A stretch of 21,366 nucleotides of DNA from an uncultured Prevotellaceae bacterium (GCA_947303695.1 CAMYYX010000012.1:1-21366); one strand, 5' to 3'; counted from the stretch's first letter, positions 8,013 through 14,539 are shown. Notes: a model not told the origin generated them from the letters alone. Program-made: numbers and translations.

Positions 8013-8860
8013 TTGACGAGCATTTTAAATAATTTTTCAGGATCGGCTTTCGTATATTTGCTTGGTGCTGAACTGCGAGCAACCCAGTCAGATGCGTTCT
8101 TCAGTGAACTGAGCGACATCGACAGAGAGGTCTGCTGTGAAGCAGCCGTGAAGGCCATCGTCATCTCACGTGGGAACGATTTGCTATAGAACGTAGTGAA
8201 GTTTCCGTAGTTGAACACAAAACGATAGTTCTTGTCTGTGTTGTTCGTTATCAGCGTCTCGCTCAGCCTACCTTGTTTCTTCTGTGTTGCAAATCGATAA
8301 GTCAGCATCTGATCGACAAACATGATATTGATATTGTCGCCATTATCCTGATATTGGAAATCCGATGCTTGGGCTTTTTTCTTTCCCGGCTCAAATACCT
8401 CATGCCAGAAGAGCGACTGCAGGGTGTTGAAGTCTATATTGGCTTGTTTGAGGAAGCTGACCTCGCTATAGGGCAGGTCCACATATTGCTTGTTCACCCT
8501 ATCGATGATGAGTACACGTGTCTTGGTGAATTCCATTCGTCCCAATTCCATCACTCCTAAGAGTGGGTCGACGAGCGACAACTGGATGACATCATCCTTC
8601 TTCATCTTCAGTGAACCGCTGGTCGATACCGACTTACCATCTACATCAACCACCACCTTCACTTTCGCTGTCAGGTGCGTTTGTGTGGAGTTGTTCGATG
8701 CCACCAACGACATGTATTTATCTGCCACAAAGGCCGTTGTCGTATTGACGACAGGGGTGTTGGGGGTTGCGATTGGTTTGGTCGACTTACACGAAGTCAA
8801 TCCCCAGCCCAATGTGATGCCGAGGATACCAACAGCTATATAGTGTCTCAATTTATTCAT
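8009..8860 (-). CDS. DUF4292-type lipoprotein
   Basis: A 283-residue predicted lipoprotein: a hydrophobic signal ends in the lipobox LTSC with Cys24 as the lipidated residue, followed by KSTK. The body matches the Bacteroidota family DUF4292. The segment from about residue 80 (SGSLKMKKDDVIQLSLVDPLLGV, then strand-like repeats with RVLIIDRVNKQYVDLPYSEV) resembles the beta-sheet start of LolA/LolB-type lipoprotein carriers, suggesting a convex half-barrel; this structural reading is inference. It lacks an acidic +2 residue cluster (KSTK). It sits between a TPR protein (8-base overlap) and the EnvC-like gene (4-base overlap), which supports an envelope role shared with both. Confidence 0.88.
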   Translation of the reverse strand: MNKLRHYIAVGILGITLGWGLTSCKSTKPIATPNTPVVNTTTAFVADKYMSLVASNNSTQTHLTAKVKVVVDVDGKSVSTSGSLKMKKDDVIQLSLVDPLLGVMELGRMEFTKTRVLIIDRVNKQYVDLPYSEVSFLKQANIDFNTLQSLFWHEVFEPGKKKAQASDFQYQDNGDNINIMFVDQMLTYRFATQKKQGRLSETLITNNTDKNYRFVFNYGNFTTFYSKSFPREMTMAFTAASQQTSLSMSLSSLKNASDWVARSSAPSKYTKADPEKLFKMLVK

Positions 8861-10568
8861 TGATATATTTCTTCTTTTTCAGTTTCTTCAATAGGGTAGC
8901 CGATGGAGTATCCAAGTCAGCTGCTTGCTGCCAGAACTCTAAGGCCTTTTCCTTCAACCCGTTCTTAGCATAGATATCGCCAGCATGTTCTACGATTGTT
9001 GCATCATTGGTCGACACACTGTCACCAAGAGCGTTGAGTGCCTTGTCGATATATTCCTTTGCCTCTGCATATTTCTTCTGCTTGAACAAAATCCAAGCAT
9101 AGGTATCCAGATAGGTAGGACTGTCAGGCTCTTTTTCCAAAGAACGGCGACTCATCTCCTCAGCACGATCCAGGTGCGAATCTTCGAGCGACAGGTAATA
9201 GGCATAGTTGTTGAGCACCATCGCTTCGTCAGGACGGTAGAGCAGACACGAGTCGTAGCATTCGTATGCATGTTTCGAATCACCTAACTGATGATAGGCA
9301 TCGCCCATCAGGGCATACATGTTGGTCAGCAGTTGCAGGTTGGTCTGATCGTTCACATGCTGCAATCCTTTCTTGAACGTCTTGACAGTCAACTGAGCAC
9401 TATCCATCTGGAAATAAGCCACACCTAGATAATAGTAGAACACAGGATCGTCAATCGAGTAGTCGACAGCAGGTTTGGCAATACGAACGACTTCTGCTGT
9501 ATCATTATCCTCGACAGCATATTCCAACAAAAGGTTTCGTGCCATATTGCTCTCAGGATTGATGGCCAGCATCTCTCTCAGAACAGGCTTCACCTCCTCA
9601 GCCGGCTGTTTTGTGGTCACCATGAATCGGGTACAGAGTTCCAGTATCTGTGTGTCTTCCTGAGGCATTGTACGCACCTTACGGAATATCTCGAGCAAAG
9701 GCTGAGGGTCTTTGTTTTCCTGAATGTTCTGATACACCAATCCGTTCAGGAACCGCAGTCGGGTTTCATTCTCCAGCTTAGGGCTCGTACAGATTTTGTT
9801 CAGCTGCTGCTGATACAACGAATCCTGATTGGTTCGTTTATAGTAGTTCAACATAGAGGACATGAGGTAAATGTTGGTAGGGTCTTCAACCTCCACCGTC
9901 TTATATACCTTCAACCCCTCGTCATATTGCTCCTGATCCACATAGAGGTCGCCCAGCAGCACTCGGTAGCGCAAATCGTTGGGGTATTCAGCTGCCAGTT
10001 CGCTCATCTCTTTGAACGCTTTCTTCTCGTCCTTCATCTGCACGAACGTCCTAAACTTTTCGATGCTGAGCTGTTCACTCTTCCCCTCTTTCACTTCAAG
10101 CGCATCCAAGGTCTTGATGACGTTCGCATAGTCCTGTTTCTCCTTGTACAGACTCTCTAGCATCAATAGCACATCCTCCTTGTCAGGGAACTGCTTCGAC
10201 AGTTGTTCCAGCACACTGATTGCTTCGTCCGTCTTTCCGGCGTTCACATAGAAGTCCACCAGTGCTTCCTTGTTCCAGTAGTTGTCAGGATCGTTTTCCG
10301 AAGCCCGTTTCATGTATTCAAGCGACAGAGAATCTTGTCGCAGAAACTGCCAGAAATGCGACAGCTCGCTTTGGGCAACAGACGAGGTAGGGTCGAGTTG
10401 CAAGGCGTGACGCAACATCTCGAACGCATCCGAATTGTTGCCAAGCAACAACTGACGATGACCTTCCAAGATGAAGTATTCAGCCTTCGCCTTGTCCGAG
10501 ACCTGAGCCGAAACACCAAGCACTCCAAACGACAAAAACAATATGACCAATAATCTACAATAGCTCAT
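8853..10568 (-). CDS. Exported tetratricopeptide-repeat protein
   Basis: A 571-residue protein with an N-terminal signal peptide (VLGVSA/QVSD; cleavage about residue 21) and TPR units along almost its full length. Recognisable TPR consensus pieces include AFEMLRHALQLDPTSSVA, SLEYMKRASENDPDNY, DEAISVLEQLSKQFP, GLKVYKTVEVEDPTN and EMSRRSLEKEPDSPTYLDTYAW, and a final unit ALEFWQQAADLD. There is no catalytic domain, so it is probably a periplasmic scaffold. It lies between dut (82-base gap) and the DUF4292 lipoprotein (8-base overlap), an arrangement I recall as common in Bacteroidota. Function beyond protein-protein contact is not established. Confidence 0.9.
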   Translation of the reverse strand: MSYCRLLVILFLSFGVLGVSAQVSDKAKAEYFILEGHRQLLLGNNSDAFEMLRHALQLDPTSSVAQSELSHFWQFLRQDSLSLEYMKRASENDPDNYWNKEALVDFYVNAGKTDEAISVLEQLSKQFPDKEDVLLMLESLYKEKQDYANVIKTLDALEVKEGKSEQLSIEKFRTFVQMKDEKKAFKEMSELAAEYPNDLRYRVLLGDLYVDQEQYDEGLKVYKTVEVEDPTNIYLMSSMLNYYKRTNQDSLYQQQLNKICTSPKLENETRLRFLNGLVYQNIQENKDPQPLLEIFRKVRTMPQEDTQILELCTRFMVTTKQPAEEVKPVLREMLAINPESNMARNLLLEYAVEDNDTAEVVRIAKPAVDYSIDDPVFYYYLGVAYFQMDSAQLTVKTFKKGLQHVNDQTNLQLLTNMYALMGDAYHQLGDSKHAYECYDSCLLYRPDEAMVLNNYAYYLSLEDSHLDRAEEMSRRSLEKEPDSPTYLDTYAWILFKQKKYAEAKEYIDKALNALGDSVSTNDATIVEHAGDIYAKNGLKEKALEFWQQAADLDTPSATLLKKLKKKKYINE

Positions 10569-10575
10569 TATGCCA

Positions 10576-10651
10576 CTTGAAACTTCTTAAACTCCTTAAA
10601 CTCTTAAACCTTTGGAACTTCTCTAACCTTTAACCTATAACCTTTAAACTT
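10576..10651 (-). repeat. Tandem 9-base and 7-base repeats between dut and the TPR gene
   Basis: On the plus strand the gap begins with 9-base copies CTTGAAACT, TCTTAAACT, CCTTAAACT, CTTAAACCT (10576-10611). It then has four 7-base copies TAACCTT, TAACCTA, TAACCTT, TAAACTT (10624-10651). The last copy runs into the reversed stop codon of dut (10651-10653). In the sense of the genes the motif is AGGTTA or AGTTTA. It fills nearly all of the 82-base gap. Confidence 0.75.
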
Positions 10652-11082
10652 TATTGTCCTGTATGCCCAAATCCACCTGCACCACGTTCTGTCTCATCGA
10701 GCACCTCTACCTGCTTCCAGGTTACCTGCTCGTATTTGGCAATCACCATCTGGGCGATACGTTCACCATCGTTGATGACGAAAGGTTCCTGCGACAGATT
10801 GATGAGAATCACACACACCTCACCCCTGTAGTCTGCATCGATTGTACCAGGAGAGTTCAGCACTGTGATACCCTTTTTGATAGCCAATCCACTACGAGGG
10901 CGTACCTGAGCCTCATAGCCGGCAGGAAGTGCCATGAACAATCCTGTAGGTACCAGACAGCGCTGCATGGGTTGCAGGGTGATAGGTTCCTCCAAGTTCG
11001 CACGCAAATCCATACCTGCCGATTGAATGGTCTCGTAGGCAGGCAACTGATGGTGGGATTTATTGATGATTTTTACGTCCAT
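10651..11082 (-). CDS. dut: Deoxyuridine 5'-triphosphate nucleotidohydrolase (dUTPase)
   Basis: A 143-residue homotrimer-type dUTPase that hydrolyses dUTP to dUMP and pyrophosphate, keeping uracil out of DNA and feeding thymidylate synthesis. All five family motifs are visible in order: AGMDLRA (1), RPRSGLA (2), GTIDADYRGEV (3), RIAQMVIAKYE (4) and the C-terminal RGAGGFGHTG (5). Length is typical. It is the first gene of the minus-strand cluster, with a promoter at 11108-11138, and the envelope genes downstream are probably read from the same transcript. Confidence 0.97.
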   Translation of the reverse strand: MDVKIINKSHHQLPAYETIQSAGMDLRANLEEPITLQPMQRCLVPTGLFMALPAGYEAQVRPRSGLAIKKGITVLNSPGTIDADYRGEVCVILINLSQEPFVINDGERIAQMVIAKYEQVTWKQVEVLDETERGAGGFGHTGQ

Positions 11083-11107
11083 AAGTCTGATGAATTAATT
11101 TATTTTG

Positions 11108-11138
11108 CAAATTTATGAATTAATATTCATATAGCCAA
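11108..11138 (-). promoter_or_regulatory. Bacteroidota-type promoter of the dut cluster
   Basis: On the minus strand TTG (11136-11138) is followed after 20 bases by TAAATTTG (11108-11115), matching the TTTG-N20-TAnnTTTG pattern. The -7 element is 25 bases upstream of the dut ATG. Confidence 0.65.
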
Positions 11139-11234
11139 TACCTTTAAACATTTTTAAGCAAACTCGCTGCTATAAATAATCAAGAGCAGCAAAAATGTCT
11201 TTCTTTGGAAATAAAACCATATTGAATTACAAAA

Positions 11235-11270
11235 TAAATGGTAAATAGTAAATAGTCTAATAGTAAATAT
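11235..11270 (+). repeat. Tandem 7-base repeat TAAATRG upstream of the macro-like gene
   Basis: TAAATGG, TAAATAG, TAAATAG occur without a break (11235-11255), then an 8-base TCTAATAG and TAAATAT (11264-11270). The array ends 3 bases before the promoter element at 11274. The same TAAATAG/TAAATGG motif recurs at 12347-12393. Confidence 0.65.
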
Positions 11271-11273
11271 TAC

Positions 11274-11281
11274 TAACTTTG
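11274..11281 (+). promoter_or_regulatory. -7 promoter element of the macro-like gene
   Basis: TAACTTTG fits TAnnTTTG and lies 26 bases before the ATG at 11308. No good -33 TTTG is visible because that stretch is the TAAATAG repeat. Confidence 0.5.
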
Positions 11282-11307
11282 CAGCAAAATAAAGCAATAT
11301 CAAACAG

Positions 11308-11682
11308 ATGACACAGAAGAGAACCACACCCGAGTTCATCACAGAACTCCAGCCAAACGAAATATTCGTGTTTGGCAGCAATTTACAGGGCATGCATGGA
11401 GGTGGAGCGGCACTTGTCGCCTATCGCAAGTTTGGAGCCATCTTAGGCCAAGGAGTAGGTCTGCAAGGCCAGAGTTATGGCATTCCTACGATGCAGGGAG
11501 GAGTTGACACCATCCGTCCGTATGTGGATGAGTTCATCCAGTTTGCCAAACAGCATCCAGAGTTGACGTTTCTTGTTACCCGTATTGGTTGTGGCATCGC
11601 AGGATTTACCGATGCCGAGATCTCACCACTTTTCCAAAAGGCTCACGACATAGACAATATCGTGCTCCCACCTGGTTGGTAG
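11308..11682 (+). CDS. Small macro-domain-like protein (A1S_2505 phage-related type)
   Basis: A 124-residue single-domain cytoplasmic protein. The N-terminal half has IFVFGSNLQGMHGGGAAL, a Gly-rich loop like the phosphate-binding loop of macro domains. The C-terminal half has FLVTRIGCGIAGF, reminiscent of the second macro-domain loop, and ends PLFQKA...NIVLPPGW. I recall similar proteins annotated as A1S_2505 phage-related hypothetical proteins, found in phages and bacteria. A role in binding or processing ADP-ribose or a related nucleotide is plausible by fold but not shown. It stands alone with its own promoter-like element, and no other phage gene is nearby. Confidence 0.8.
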   Translation: MTQKRTTPEFITELQPNEIFVFGSNLQGMHGGGAALVAYRKFGAILGQGVGLQGQSYGIPTMQGGVDTIRPYVDEFIQFAKQHPELTFLVTRIGCGIAGFTDAEISPLFQKAHDIDNIVLPPGW

Positions 11683-11704
11683 TCCACATGAATGACCATC
11701 ATGA

Positions 11705-11729
11705 CCTCCTTTATATATTATAAAAGGGG
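11705..11729 (+). terminator. Weak hairpin after the macro-like gene
   Basis: TTTATA-TAT-TATAAA at the core, extended imperfectly by CC and GG on the outer side, lies about 23 bases after the stop at 11682. It is AT-rich and lacks a clean T-run, so it is a modest terminator candidate. The rest of 11730-11820 is A/G-rich with no recognised feature. Confidence 0.35.
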
Positions 11730-11820
11730 ATTGGGGTGCAGAAAAGTTAGAAAAACGGGGCAAAAAGGGGCGTTAAAGCATAAAAAGTGTTAAAAAACAG
11801 TGGTTTTCGAAAAAAACATT

Positions 11821-11850
11821 ACTAAAAGTTTCGTTAATTAAAACTTTAGT
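11821..11850. promoter_or_regulatory. Candidate BlaI-type operator (30-base inverted repeat)
   Basis: The dyad has ACTAAAAGTTT on the left and AAAACTTTAGT on the right. About 11 of 15 symmetric positions pair, including the outer six without a break. It ends 2 bases before the -7 element of the repressor gene and covers the expected -33 position, as expected for an autorepressor site. BlaI/MecI proteins bind dyads as dimers; assignment to this repressor is inference. Confidence 0.5.
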
Positions 11851-11852
11851 TA

Positions 11853-11860
11853 TATCTTTG
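11853..11860 (+). promoter_or_regulatory. -7 promoter element of the blaI-like gene
   Basis: TATCTTTG fits TAnnTTTG. A TTTCG at the expected -33 distance (11829-11833) lies inside the dyad. The transcript would begin near 11867, giving a leader of about 45 bases. Confidence 0.6.
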
Positions 11861-11911
11861 CAGCGAGAAAACAAAAGTATCAGAACCAATAACTTCAAAA
11901 TCAGAAACAAT

Positions 11912-12286
11912 ATGACCAACCACAAAAATTACACATTGACAAGGGCAGAGCTACAAGTGATGGAGGTACTCTGGAGCGTTGGAAAGGCTTGTGATGTCCA
12001 CGAAGTTGTCGAGCGCTATGCAGAACCTCGTCCTGCCTATACGACCATTTCGACCTTTATGAAGATTCTGTCAACTAAAGGTTTCGTAGATTTCAAGAAA
12101 GGACAGGGCAAGCAGCACTTGTATTTCCCTTTGATTTCAAAAGACGAATACACCTCGCGTGTGATGCGTGATGTGAAGAACAGTTTCTTCGGAGGAAGTG
12201 TTTCGTCGTTTCTCAGTTTCTTCCTGAAGGAGGAGAATCTCAGCCGTGAGGAATTGGAAGAACTACTCTTACAGGTTAACGGTTAG
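11912..12286 (+). CDS. BlaI/MecI/CopY-family transcriptional repressor
   Basis: A 124-residue winged-helix repressor. The N-terminal domain has LTRAELQVMEVLWSVGKACDVHEVVERY, the recognition helix AYTTISTFMKIL and wing STKGFVDFKKGQGKQHLYFPL. The C-terminal dimerisation helices include SVSSFLSFFLKEENLSREELEELL. Family repressors are cut by a partner BlaR1/MecR1 metalloprotease on stress, freeing their operator. A longer reading from a TTG at 11858 is rejected because that codon is part of the -7 promoter element. The stop codon TAG lies inside the 7-base repeat at 12274-12301. The next gene, 109 bases on, is the expected M56 protease partner. Confidence 0.94.
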   Translation: MTNHKNYTLTRAELQVMEVLWSVGKACDVHEVVERYAEPRPAYTTISTFMKILSTKGFVDFKKGQGKQHLYFPLISKDEYTSRVMRDVKNSFFGGSVSSFLSFFLKEENLSREELEELLLQVNG

Positions 12287-12301
12287 TGGTTAGCGGTTAG
12301 C
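12274..12301 (+). repeat. Tandem 7-base repeat GGTTAGY spanning the blaI-like stop codon
   Basis: Four copies: GGTTAAC, GGTTAGT, GGTTAGC, GGTTAGC. The first two encode the last residues (VNG) and the stop codon (12284-12286) of the repressor, so the array straddles the gene end. Confidence 0.75.
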
Positions 12302-12330
12302 GCGACTCTAGACACTTGCAAATAGCTAAA

Positions 12331-12393
12331 TGGTTAAATAACCAATTAAATAGTAAATAGTAAATGGGCGAAAGCCCCGTAAATCGTAAATAA
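12331..12393 (+). repeat. TAAATNG linkers alternating with small hairpins before the M56 gene
   Basis: A small inverted repeat TGGTTA-AA-TAACCA (12331-12344) is followed by TAAATAG (12347), TAAATAG (12354) and TAAATGG (12361). Then comes a perfect GGGC-GAAA-GCCC hairpin (12366-12377) with a GNRA-type loop, and TAAATCG (12380) and TAAATAA (12387). It ends just before the ATG at 12396, so the hairpin is in the leader of the M56 gene. The architecture resembles the larger array before glyS. Confidence 0.6.
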
Positions 12394-12395
12394 CT

Positions 12396-13916
12396 ATGAT
12401 GTCCGCCTTATTCATATATGCCATCAAATCAGCAATCTGTCTGGCACTTTTGTATTTCCCATACGTGTTGCTGATGCGTCGCGATACCTTCTATTCGATG
12501 AATCGTATCGTTCTACTGTGCATTCTGGTGCTGTCTGTCATCTTGCCGGCTATTCAACTGCCCATCTTCGACAACAGTTTCATCAGCACTCTCTCAGGTG
12601 ATGGACGTGCCATCATCGAGGTAGGTCTGCCTCAGTTGGATATGAACGAAGCAGAAAAGACTGCCGCAGCGGTCAGTCCTGAAGGAGCGCGTCAGGAGTT
12701 GGGTGTCCTGTTTGTTCGCCTGCTGCTCCTTATCTATTTGTTGGGTATGGCCATCACGTTGGTGTGGAAAACGGTGTCGCTCATCCGTCTCACACGGTTC
12801 ATCCCTTCAGGATGTGTGTGGACAGAGAAAACAGACGGAGTGACCATCTATTGCCACTTGGGTCAGATCAGTCCGTTCAGCTGGATGAACAACATCGTGC
12901 TGTCAGAGGAGGACTATAACGAAAACCCATCTGTACTGCTCCACGAGAAAGCACATTGCCACAAAGGCCATTCGTGGGACAAGTTGTTTGTGTCGCTTGT
13001 TGAGGTGTTCATGTGGTTCAACCCATGTGTGTGGATGCTCGACCACTCTCTTCAGGAGATACACGAATACGAAGCAGACGATGCTGTATTGCGTCATGGA
13101 GTGACATCGAAGAACTATCAGATGCTATTAATAGAAAAAGCCATCAGCACCAGTTCCTACACTTTTGCCAATGGCTTTAATCACAGTTTACTTAAAAAAA
13201 GAATTACTATGATGATGAAAAAGAAATCCAATCAGTGGAGCCGTACAAAAGCTTTGTACCTGCTCCCAGTGGCAGTCATCGCTCTCGGAGCCTTTGCCAC
13301 CACGAAGTCTGTAACGACTCCTGCTGTTATTAGCGACAGCAAAGTTAATGCAAATGTTTTGAACGGCCAAAACATTTCGAGTAAAAATGTAGAAAATGTG
13401 GCTGAAGTCGAGGGAATCGCCCCTGCTTTGACAATTCAAGATGCCAACGAAGTGGAAGAAAAGCCTACGCAGCTGATGCCGACAGAGGAGGCGACGACTC
13501 CTGATGCGGATGTGTACCAAGATCCCGACACAGCTGTGTTCATGGTTGTTGAGACGATGCCTGAGTTCCCTGGAGGCATGGAAGCCTTGATGGGATTCAT
13601 GAGGGATAACCTCCAATATCCTCCTCTTGCAAAGGAGATGGGTGTTCAGGGTAGAGTGATGGTTCAGTTCGTTATCGATAAGACAGGTAAAGTCTCTCAA
13701 GCAAGATGTATTCGAGGCGTTCCTGCTCCATCAGCAAAGGCTAATGCGACTGAAGCAGAGAAGGCTCGAATCGAAAAGATGGGTGACGCAGCTCTCCAGA
13801 TCAACAGAGAAGCCCTGCGAGTAGTCGAGGCAATGCCTGACTGGAAGCCAGGTAAGCAAAAAGGACAAAATGTGAATGTGAGGTACACCATACCTGTTAC
13901 ATTCAAGCTTCAGTAA
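12396..13916 (+). CDS. BlaR1-like M56 metallopeptidase with C-terminal TonB domain
   Basis: A 506-residue membrane protein. N-terminal membrane segments lie near residues 3-22, 36-54 and 103-124, and another follows the peptidase domain around 285-300 (LYLLPVAVIALGAF). The M56 domain carries the zinc motif HEKAH (183-187) and a downstream HEYEADD (223-229) supplying the third ligand, probably Glu224. From about residue 390 there is a TonB C-terminal domain (FPGGMEALMGFMRDNLQYP, VQGRVMVQFVIDKTGKV, MPDWKPGKQKGQNVNVRYTIPVTF). Classical BlaR1 has a penicillin-binding sensor at this place, so the sensed signal is likely different. Paired with the upstream repressor, it probably cleaves it. Start at 12396 (MMSA); the next ATG is in frame. 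It ends in a perfect-stem terminator. Confidence 0.92.
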   Translation: MMSALFIYAIKSAICLALLYFPYVLLMRRDTFYSMNRIVLLCILVLSVILPAIQLPIFDNSFISTLSGDGRAIIEVGLPQLDMNEAEKTAAAVSPEGARQELGVLFVRLLLLIYLLGMAITLVWKTVSLIRLTRFIPSGCVWTEKTDGVTIYCHLGQISPFSWMNNIVLSEEDYNENPSVLLHEKAHCHKGHSWDKLFVSLVEVFMWFNPCVWMLDHSLQEIHEYEADDAVLRHGVTSKNYQMLLIEKAISTSSYTFANGFNHSLLKKRITMMMKKKSNQWSRTKALYLLPVAVIALGAFATTKSVTTPAVISDSKVNANVLNGQNISSKNVENVAEVEGIAPALTIQDANEVEEKPTQLMPTEEATTPDADVYQDPDTAVFMVVETMPEFPGGMEALMGFMRDNLQYPPLAKEMGVQGRVMVQFVIDKTGKVSQARCIRGVPAPSAKANATEAEKARIEKMGDAALQINREALRVVEAMPDWKPGKQKGQNVNVRYTIPVTFKLQ

Positions 13917-13919
13917 CAA

Positions 13920-13954
13920 AACTAAGAGGCGTCTCATCGAGGCGCCTCTTAGTT
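13920..13954. terminator. Bidirectional intrinsic terminator
   Basis: A perfect 12-bp stem, AACTAAGAGGCG (13920-13931) with CGCCTCTTAGTT (13943-13954), has an 11-base loop and T- and A-rich flanks. It fills the 41-base gap between two convergent genes and serves both. Confidence 0.88.
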
Positions 13955-13957
13955 TGT

Positions 13958-14404
13958 TTACACATCAATCGTTTTGAGGGTTGAGAACGACACCTTTCCC
14001 CTTCGTATCGGGAAAGAGATGTTGATGCGACTCTTGACCGCTTTCTTTCCTTGTTTGGCTGGTTTGAATTTCAGTTTCTTCACGACTCTCAGCGCCTCAT
14101 TATCGAGTTCGGTACCTAAGCTTCTAAGTACCTGTGTCTCTGTCACTTTCCCCTTTTCACCGATGATGCAGGCAATGATGATATTCCCTTCAACATCCGA
14201 TTTCTCAGGCACACGCTTGAACTCCTTCTCAAGAAAGCGATTCAACCCCGCTGTTCCTCCCTTATATTGGGCAGGTTCGACAGTTTCTTGAGGTTCTTGC
14301 CTTCGTTCGTTTCTCGGATAGCCGAATTCGAAGAATTGGGCACGAGTCGGCAACCCGAAAGAAAAAAGGGCAATAACGATAATAATTGATATTGATTGTT
14401 TCAT
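13958..14404 (-). CDS. Small exported TonB C-terminal-domain protein
   Basis: A 148-residue protein with a signal peptide (LPTRA/QFF, cleavage about residue 22) and one TonB C-terminal-like domain, about residues 50-138: GLNRFLEKEFKRVPE, VEGNIIIACIIGEKGKV, then DNEALRVVKKLKFKPAKQGKKAVKSRINISFPI. It lacks the proline-rich spacer and, after cleavage, a membrane anchor, so it is not a normal energy transducer. It may be a periplasmic stand-alone domain. It converges on the M56/TonB gene, which carries the same domain type, suggesting a duplicated or functionally related pair (inference). Confidence 0.85.
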   Translation of the reverse strand: MKQSISIIIVIALFSFGLPTRAQFFEFGYPRNERRQEPQETVEPAQYKGGTAGLNRFLEKEFKRVPEKSDVEGNIIIACIIGEKGKVTETQVLRSLGTELDNEALRVVKKLKFKPAKQGKKAVKSRINISFPIRRGKVSFSTLKTIDV

Positions 14405-14423
14405 TTTTCGATGGTTTTGAGTG

Positions 14424-14431
14424 CAAAAATA
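14424..14431 (-). promoter_or_regulatory. -7 promoter element of the small TonB-domain gene
   Basis: On the minus strand TATTTTTG fits TAnnTTTG and lies 19 bases before the ATG at 14404. It is divergent from the purH element at 14495. Confidence 0.5.
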
Positions 14432-14494
14432 AAGAATATTTGGCTTTTTATGAAATAAATGGCATATAATTCGTCAACTATCAGTTTATTTTTG

Positions 14495-14502
14495 TAATTT
14501 TG
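14495..14502 (+). promoter_or_regulatory. -7 promoter element of purH (and possibly the mre cluster)
   Basis: TAATTTTG fits TAnnTTTG, 37 bases before the purH ATG. No other promoter-like element is obvious before mreB, so the elongasome genes may be read from here. Confidence 0.55.
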
Positions 14503-14539
14503 CAATTCAAATTGGGTATTGTAGAATACAATTGACGAT

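Noticed and set aside
11083..11307. Insertion sequence remnant in the AT-rich dut-macro gap
   Set aside because: No terminal inverted repeats, target duplication or transposase fragment seen; the region holds two promoters and a 7-base repeat.
11858..11911. Upstream TTG start for the BlaI-like repressor
   Set aside because: The TTG is part of the -7 element TATCTTTG and would lie upstream of the expected transcription start.
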